Program-made: the position numbers and the translations under genes | NCBI GenBank assembly: GCA_030639035.1 | Contig: DAOWDM010000265.1 | Coordinates: forward strand, 1-8,267 | Direction: 5' to 3' | Origin: Alphaproteobacteria bacterium | Lineage (GTDB): Bacteria > Pseudomonadota > Alphaproteobacteria > DAOWDM01 | DNA length: 8,267 nucleotides | In this document: positions 4,658 through 8,267 of the stretch, in pieces | How the letters are laid out: each line of letters starts with the position of its first letter | Numbering within the stretch: position 1 is the stretch's first letter | The notes under the pieces: model-generated | The model's database searches: none | What the model saw: the letters and a program-made list of their open reading frames with translations, nothing else | What the model was told of the DNA's origin: nothing

Positions 4658-6412
4658 TTAAAGACGCTCCGAGAGAACATCAAAAACATCGCCTTCAGAT
4701 TTTAATCTTAGTATATGTTTGCGATGCCATAAAGCATAAAAAAGCAATGACCAAGCAGCAAAGCCTGCTTTTTTCCCAGAAGATGAGAACAAAGCTGCTG
4801 TTTCCTCAGGTTTACAAAGTTCAATTATACAAGGTTGAATAGCTACAAGATGCCCTAATTCACTCCCTCGTTCAGAAATCCATTCAGCAACTGGGACGGT
4901 AAAACCTTTTTTAGGAGCAAACGGTTTAGAGACAGGAAAGTGCTTTTCAAGCCATTTCCTCATTAGCCATTTTCCTGTCTTTCCTTTAATTTTCAAATTG
5001 TCTGGCAGGTTAAAAGCAAAGTTTGCAACTTCCATATCAAGAAAAGGGACTCGTCCCTCTATGCCATTTGCCATTAAGCACCTGTCCAGCTTTATCAGCA
5101 AATCATTAGACAGCCAGTCTGTGCTGTCAATAGCCTGCACCGCTTGAAGTTTAGTTAGATTCGGGCGTTTGATATTTTCAATTTCTGCAAAGCCGTCTCT
5201 CCAGCCAGAGGATTCGTCTCGCAGAATTCCAAGCCCATGGAAAGCCCCTTTGCGACGCATTTTTTTTGCAAAAAATCTTGTTCTGATTGCAGAACGATAG
5301 CGTCCATATCCTGCAAAAAGCTCATCACCGCCCTCACCGCTTAAAATCACTTTTACATAAGGTTTTGCAAGCTTTGCAAGCAGATAAGTCGGCAAAATAG
5401 CATAATCTGCTACAGGGTCTTCCATAGCTCCTGCTATTTCAGGCAAGTGCTTCCAGAAGTCTTTTTCTGTAATATCTAATTCGATATGTTCTGCATTTAC
5501 TGCCTTTGCGATTTTTTTAGCATGTTCCCTCTCGTCATGGACTTTTGTTCCTGAAAAACCAGCCGTAAATGCCATAACAGGATTGGAATTCAACCTTTCC
5601 ATTAAAGCTAAAATCACAGACGAGTCGACTCCGCCAGATAAAAACATTCCAAAAGGAACGTCCGAACGCTGATGAAGTTCTACGCTGTTCTCGAGAATGT
5701 CATTCAAGCGGTCGAGGGCTTCCTCTTCACCTATTTTCACAACTCCAGTTTCAGGCAAAGCTTTTCGCAGTCTTGTTTCTGTGATTTTTCCGTTTTCAAT
5801 TATTAAAGTTTCACCTAACAAAACACGCTTAATGCCTTTGTAAATAGTCTGTCTGCCAGTAGTAAATTGAAGCTGCAGCAGTTCAAACGCACTGCTTTTA
5901 TTTAGCTCCGCCGAGACTAAACCTGTAGCAATAATTGCCTGAGCTTCAGAAGCAAAAACCAAACCTTTGGAAGTTTCTGCATAATATAAAGGCTTAATAC
6001 CGAAAGAATCACGAGAAAGAATCACACGGGAAGATTCATGGTCATGTATAGCTATTGCATACATACCCCTTAGCTTTTCGATAAACTCAAGCCCTTGTTT
6101 TCGATAAAGATGCAAAGGAATTTCACAGTCGGAATGAGTGGAAAAAGAAACATCGGCAAGTTCTTTTTTTAGCTCCAGATAATTATATATTTCACCATTT
6201 GCTACAAGAACGTTCTCACCGTCAAAAAACGGCTGTTTTCCACCTTCAACATCAATTATAGCAAGCCTTGTCTGAATAAATCCAACGCCGTTTGAAACAT
6301 AACGCCCGACACCATCGCCACCACGATGTACCAAAGCTTTTGAAAGAGCATCTAAAACCCTTTCATCAGGCTTTGTTCCATTAGCCGTAATAATCCCTGC
6401 TATGCCACACAT
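4658..6412 (-). CDS. asnB: Asparagine synthetase B-type glutamine-dependent amidotransferase
   Basis: 584 residues, cytosolic. The family uses ATP to adenylate a carboxylate and amidates it with ammonia from glutamine. The N-terminal class II glutaminase domain (1 to about 190) begins MCGIAGI, so Cys2 is the nucleophile and the start is fixed. RLAIID (49-54), NGEIYN (72-77) and SDCE (94-97) match glutamine-binding motifs. The synthetase domain has the PP-loop SGGVDSS (259-265) and LSGEGGDELFAGYGRY, which carries the conserved acidic residue. The usual HRGPD block reads HRGGD (29-33), an odd Pro-to-Gly change. AGGAGG-like purines lie about 12-13 nt upstream of the ATG, rather far away. Two GT4 glycosyltransferase genes precede it, a context in which AsnB homologues often amidate sugar acids or other cell-surface precursors. 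Free asparagine synthesis is equally compatible with the sequence, so the symbol marks the family and not a proven substrate. Confidence 0.93.
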   Translation of the reverse strand: MCGIAGIITANGTKPDERVLDALSKALVHRGGDGVGRYVSNGVGFIQTRLAIIDVEGGKQPFFDGENVLVANGEIYNYLELKKELADVSFSTHSDCEIPLHLYRKQGLEFIEKLRGMYAIAIHDHESSRVILSRDSFGIKPLYYAETSKGLVFASEAQAIIATGLVSAELNKSSAFELLQLQFTTGRQTIYKGIKRVLLGETLIIENGKITETRLRKALPETGVVKIGEEEALDRLNDILENSVELHQRSDVPFGMFLSGGVDSSVILALMERLNSNPVMAFTAGFSGTKVHDEREHAKKIAKAVNAEHIELDITEKDFWKHLPEIAGAMEDPVADYAILPTYLLAKLAKPYVKVILSGEGGDELFAGYGRYRSAIRTRFFAKKMRRKGAFHGLGILRDESSGWRDGFAEIENIKRPNLTKLQAVQAIDSTDWLSNDLLIKLDRCLMANGIEGRVPFLDMEVANFAFNLPDNLKIKGKTGKWLMRKWLEKHFPVSKPFAPKKGFTVPVAEWISERGSELGHLVAIQPCIIELCKPEETAALFSSSGKKAGFAAWSLLFYALWHRKHILRLKSEGDVFDVLSERL

Positions 6413-6424
6413 TATGTTTGTTTT

Positions 6425-6433
6425 CCCTCCTCC
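6425..6433 (-). promoter_or_regulatory. Ribosome-binding purine tract for the asnB-like gene
   Basis: On the minus strand this reads GGAGGAGGG, a strong anti-16S match. It lies 12 nt before the ATG, longer than the usual 5-9 nt. The start cannot be moved, because the glutaminase needs Cys directly after Met. Translation may therefore be less efficient than the strong motif suggests. Confidence 0.6.
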
Positions 6434-6436
6434 ACT

Positions 6437-6450
6437 GTCATCCTGAATTT
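6437..6450 (-). repeat. Half copy of the GTCAT palindrome
   Basis: GTCATCCTGAATTT at 6437-6450 differs by one base from GTCATTCTGAATTT at 6460-6473, the left arm of the neighbouring palindrome. The right arm is absent, which suggests a truncated or nested repeat unit. The orientation given is arbitrary, since the unit is only a half-palindrome. Confidence 0.6.
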
Positions 6451-6452
6451 TT

Positions 6453-6493
6453 CACCACCGTCATTCTGAATTTAATTCAGAATGACGGTGGTG
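6453..6493. repeat. Perfect palindrome with 20-bp arms between GT4 and asnB-like genes
   Basis: Arms 6453-6472 (starting CACCACCGTCATTCTG) and 6474-6493 (ending GAATGACGGTGGTG) are perfect inverted repeats around one central T. It contains the GTCATTCTGAAT core shared with the other units. No U-tract follows on the minus strand (the next bases are GAAAAATTC), so it is not a standard terminator. In RNA it would form a very stable hairpin 40 nt before the asnB-like start. Perfect identity of the arms suggests recent insertion or arm-to-arm correction. Confidence 0.9.
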
Positions 6494-6552
6494 CGGTGTT
6501 CATAATTACAATGTTTTTCATCATTAAATTAGTTGGTGCTTACAGATGAAGA

Positions 6553-7575
6553 TTACTCAAGAATATCTTCAAAAAATTTATTGTATTGAGAAAGAACAGA
6601 CTCTTTGGTGTATTTCTTGTTGAAATCTTTTAAAGCCTGCGTTGACAATTTTTGAGCAAAGTCAGGTTCTTTTATAAGCCGATTGATTGCAACTGCCATT
6701 GCGTTTGAATCATCAATAGGAGTCAACATGCCGTTCTTTTCATTATTTATCAGCATTTCAGGACCAGCTGAATTAGTCGCAACTACAGGAGTTTTTTGAG
6801 CCCAACCCTCTAGCACAACATTTCCCAAAGGCTCATGTCTTGATGGACACACAAGAATATCAGCCGCTGCAAGAAGAGCAGGAACATCATCTCGCCACCC
6901 TAAAAAACGCACTCGTGGTTTTACACCTAAAAGTGAAGCTTGTTCTTCAAGTTTTTCCCTTAAAGGACCTTCACCTGAAAGCCATAAATAAGCCTCGGGA
7001 ACTTTGACCAACGCATCTAGCAATGTATCAAAAGCTTTATTTTCATGCAATCTGCCCAAAGCTAAAATCAAAGGGGATTTTTGAGGAGTGAAAAATTCTT
7101 TACGAGAAACAGCGGGCATTGTTTCAGCATCAGCAAAATTTGGAAGATAATGAGCCTTTTCTTTATCCCAGCCTTTACGCACAAGATAATCTACAATGTC
7201 TGGTGTGTTTCCTATCAAATGCTCGCATTTGTTATAATATTTTAAGTTATAATAACCGCCAAGACGTGCTACATGCACAAAATCACCTTTGGGACAGAAC
7301 TTTGAAGCTCTGTTCATCCATGTTACTACAACATGAGGCTTAAAACGTTTAATTTCACGCTTGAATATAAAAGATGTTTTCAAGTCAAAAACACCGCCAA
7401 AAGGAGCTTCTATTGGATTTAGCCCTGCTTCCTTTAAAGTAGCCATTCGCCCTGCATGAGGTCTTAAAATTATTTGTTGATGCATTCCTGCATTATGCAT
7501 TGCAATAACCAGCCTTGTAAAAAAAGCCTCTGCTCCGCCAAATTCTGCCCCTGCCATTGCATGAAGAATACGCAT
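6553..7575 (-). CDS. GT4-family glycosyltransferase (GT-B fold)
   Basis: 340 residues, complete. It is predicted to transfer a sugar from a nucleotide donor to a growing surface glycan or lipid acceptor at the cytosolic face of the inner membrane. The N-terminal Rossmann domain starts MRILHAMAGAEFGGAEAFFTRL, with the glycine-rich GGAE motif of GT4 enzymes at 13-16. The C-terminal donor domain begins near 165: ILALGRLHENKAFDTLLDA (170-188) holds the phosphate-contacting Arg/Lys pair, then GEGPLREKLE, VRFLGWRDDVPALLAAADILVCPS, and the EX7E motif at E248 and E256 in RHEPLGNVVLEGWA. It has no membrane segment. The start is supported by AAAGGG 7 nt upstream, next to the stop of the preceding gene, so the two are translated from one transcript. 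Donor and acceptor cannot be read from sequence. It is shorter than many GT4 enzymes but no motif is missing. Confidence 0.93.
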   Translation of the reverse strand: MRILHAMAGAEFGGAEAFFTRLVIAMHNAGMHQQIILRPHAGRMATLKEAGLNPIEAPFGGVFDLKTSFIFKREIKRFKPHVVVTWMNRASKFCPKGDFVHVARLGGYYNLKYYNKCEHLIGNTPDIVDYLVRKGWDKEKAHYLPNFADAETMPAVSRKEFFTPQKSPLILALGRLHENKAFDTLLDALVKVPEAYLWLSGEGPLREKLEEQASLLGVKPRVRFLGWRDDVPALLAAADILVCPSRHEPLGNVVLEGWAQKTPVVATNSAGPEMLINNEKNGMLTPIDDSNAMAVAINRLIKEPDFAQKLSTQALKDFNKKYTKESVLSQYNKFFEDILE

Positions 7576-7589
7576 TTATTTGCCCTTTT

Positions 7590-8267
7590 TTATTGTTTAG
7601 GTATCAGCATTTCAAATGCTTCTGCTGCATTATCCCAACGCCAATCTCTTTGAGTAGCAATAGCACCATTTTTCATATAGTGCCACTCATCATCATCAGT
7701 AAGAAGCTTTACAGCAGCTTGAGCAAAAGCTTCATCATCATCAGCAACTATACCTGTTAAACCGTGAACGACTCTTTCTGTTACCGAACCTATAGGCTTG
7801 ACAACCGCAGGAACACCTGCTGCCTGAGCCTCTCCAACTGCAAGACAAAATGTCTCGTTAATATCTCCACGATATAAAAGAACACGTGATTTTTGCATCT
7901 CTTCAAGTAGTTTTGTTTTCATAACAGGAGTTCTGATTTTCACTCCTGCATCAGCCATTTTTTCTGCTTTTTCAAGAACCGCTTTCATTTGCTGATTCTT
8001 TTTTTCATCTTTTAAGTTATATACAGTAGCCCCTGAAAAAACATGAATTTCTGCTTCTGGTGCATAAGGTTTGATTCTTTTTTCCCACAGGTCAAGCAGC
8101 CAGTCTAACCCTCTTAAAGGATTAGATACAAAAATTGCCCTTGAAGCAGGAGCTTTAGAAACAGGAGCAGCATCACAAAATATATCAGGCAGACCTAGTG
8201 GAATTATGACTTTTTCCCATATATTTAGCCATGATGGAAAAGTAGAGGCGTGATATTCTCCTCCAAA
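7590..8267 (-). CDS. GT4-family glycosyltransferase (C-terminal part; 5' end outside window)
   Basis: The frame is open from the window edge at 8267 to TAA at 7592-7590, giving 225 visible residues. The start lies outside; an internal Met at 7988 is not the start, since homologous sequence runs on upstream without a stop. Visible residues about 1-40 (FGGEYHASTFPSWL, then KVIIPLGLPDIF) are the end of the acceptor domain and the crossover. From there on is the donor domain: IFVSNPLRGLDWLLDLW (about 50-66), EIHVFSG (about 80-86), and the EX7E motif at E138 and E146 in NETFCLAVGEAQAAGVPAV, followed by GSVTERVVHGLTGI. The conserved-looking tail RDWRWDNAAEAFEMLIP closes the domain. The next glycosyltransferase starts 14 nt after the stop, so the two form an operon, probably adding successive sugars. 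Acceptor and donor are unknown. Confidence 0.9.
   Translation of the reverse strand, partial: FGGEYHASTFPSWLNIWEKVIIPLGLPDIFCDAAPVSKAPASRAIFVSNPLRGLDWLLDLWEKRIKPYAPEAEIHVFSGATVYNLKDEKKNQQMKAVLEKAEKMADAGVKIRTPVMKTKLLEEMQKSRVLLYRGDINETFCLAVGEAQAAGVPAVVKPIGSVTERVVHGLTGIVADDDEAFAQAAVKLLTDDDEWHYMKNGAIATQRDWRWDNAAEAFEMLIPKQ

Noticed and set aside
7590..7988. A stand-alone 132-residue protein starting at the Met at 7988
   Set aside because: The same frame is open to the window edge and encodes glycosyltransferase sequence upstream of this Met, so the gene is simply cut by the window.

Overview
The window is AT-rich bacterial chromosome, most likely from an alphaproteobacterium. The evidence is the gap-pgk order, the alphaproteobacterial style of the Pgk signatures (RADLNVPM near the N-terminus, STAGGAFLEWLEGKELPG at the C-terminus), the GAPDH ending WYDNEWGFSNRM, and intergenic palindromes headed by GTCAT, a repeat style common in that class. 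I cannot name a genus. Both window edges cut through genes.

Plus strand, about 1-3570: the 3' two thirds of glyceraldehyde-3-phosphate dehydrogenase (gap), an 87-nt spacer holding a strong hairpin, a complete phosphoglycerate kinase (pgk), an AT-rich inverted repeat, then a 458-residue acidic, heptad-rich protein. That protein carries what looks like an LPD7 domain, better known from polyvalent proteins and relaxases of conjugative elements. It ends in a terminator-like hairpin.

About 3566-3877 is a gene-free convergent junction. It is filled with GTCAT-headed palindromes, a 9-C tract and a further imperfect hairpin.

Minus strand, 8267 down to 3878: four co-directional genes. In transcription order they are a GT4 glycosyltransferase (5' end outside the window), a second complete GT4 glycosyltransferase (14-nt gap), a glutamine-dependent asparagine synthetase-type amidotransferase (140-nt gap containing a perfect 20-bp-arm palindrome), and a two-TM, coiled-coil, C-terminal J-domain protein (21-nt gap). 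Two GT4 enzymes beside an AsnB-like enzyme suggest surface glycan assembly with possible amidation, although plain asparagine synthesis is not excluded. The membrane J-domain protein suggests chaperone recruitment at the inner membrane.

The glycolytic pair catalyses consecutive steps: GAPDH makes 1,3-bisphosphoglycerate and Pgk uses it to make ATP. The most unusual items are the LPD7-like protein in a housekeeping context, the repeat family, and the J-domain gene linked to the glycan-type cluster.
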